The notes beneath the pieces are model-generated. The model was not told the DNA's origin. It was given only the letters and a program-made list of their open reading frames with translations, and made no database searches. The position numbers and the translations under genes were made by a program. From JAXGMV01 sp040772085 (GTDB lineage Bacteria > Chloroflexota > Anaerolineae > Anaerolineales > Anaerolineaceae), in contig JAXGYU010000003.1 in the NCBI GenBank assembly GCA_040772085.1, positions 1 through 6,810 on the forward strand: a DNA stretch of 6,810 nucleotides, read 5' to 3'. Shown here one piece after another: positions 6,767-6,810 of the stretch (position 1 is its first letter; each line of letters begins with the position of its first letter).

Positions 6767-6810
6767 ACTTTCATACCGGCGGATCAAAGAGCGTGAACCG
6801 CCTCATAGGA

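Noticed and set aside
6778..6802. Inverted repeat GGCGG/CCGCC at the right edge
   Set aside because: The stem is five pairs with a 15-base loop and no T-run, and a match of this size is expected by chance in GC-rich DNA.
6771..6810. A short minus-strand reading frame ending at 6771 and open to the window edge, which could be the end of a converging gene
   Set aside because: Only about 13 codons are visible and no motif can be recognised. The hairpin at 6742-6766 would fit a shared terminator, but this is too little to call a gene.

Overview
The window looks like chromosomal DNA from a bacterium, most likely a member of the Chloroflexota (Anaerolineae-like). The basis for this is moderate GC content, a short EF-Ts, Pro/Thr linkers of the 'PTATLEPTP' and 'TLTPTPPPAG' kind in an exported domain, and an ECF sigma factor paired with a very large membrane protein. 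The taxonomic placement is inference; no rRNA or other decisive marker is present.

Left part (1-2971, minus strand): a two-gene operon. It encodes an ECF-type RNA polymerase sigma factor (2411-2971) and, overlapping it by ATGA, a 777-residue single-pass membrane protein (81-2414) that is probably its anti-sigma or sensory partner. The large protein has a short cytoplasmic N-terminus, one membrane helix and a long outer region that is an internal duplication with one cysteine pair per copy. A perfect 13-bp hairpin (35-64) ends the operon.

Middle (2972-5580): a 258-bp divergent intergenic region separates the sigma operon from the translation genes. It holds a perfect 10-bp palindrome, a candidate promoter for each direction and a roughly 130-nt structured leader. 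Then come rpsB (ribosomal protein S2, with an acidic C-terminal extension), tsf (a short 200-residue EF-Ts) and pyrH (UMP kinase). A strong intrinsic terminator with a GAAA loop lies between tsf and pyrH, ending only 15 nt before the pyrH start codon. A second terminator follows pyrH. The usual next gene, frr, is not here.

Right part (5581-6810): a near-consensus sigma-A promoter (TTGACA, 16 bp, TATGAT) sits so close to the next gene that its mRNA should have almost no leader. That gene encodes a YhfC-family intramembrane metalloprotease, followed 13 nt later by a small DUF3887-type lipoprotein. A 10-bp hairpin follows. The last 40 bases hold no gene that can be supported.

The core rpsB-tsf-pyrH genes are ordinary. 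The points most worth a second look are the duplicated outer domain of the putative anti-sigma factor, the rpsB leader, the terminator placed at the pyrH ribosome binding site, the near-leaderless promoter, and a PrsW-superfamily protease within 3.5 kb of a membrane anti-sigma candidate.
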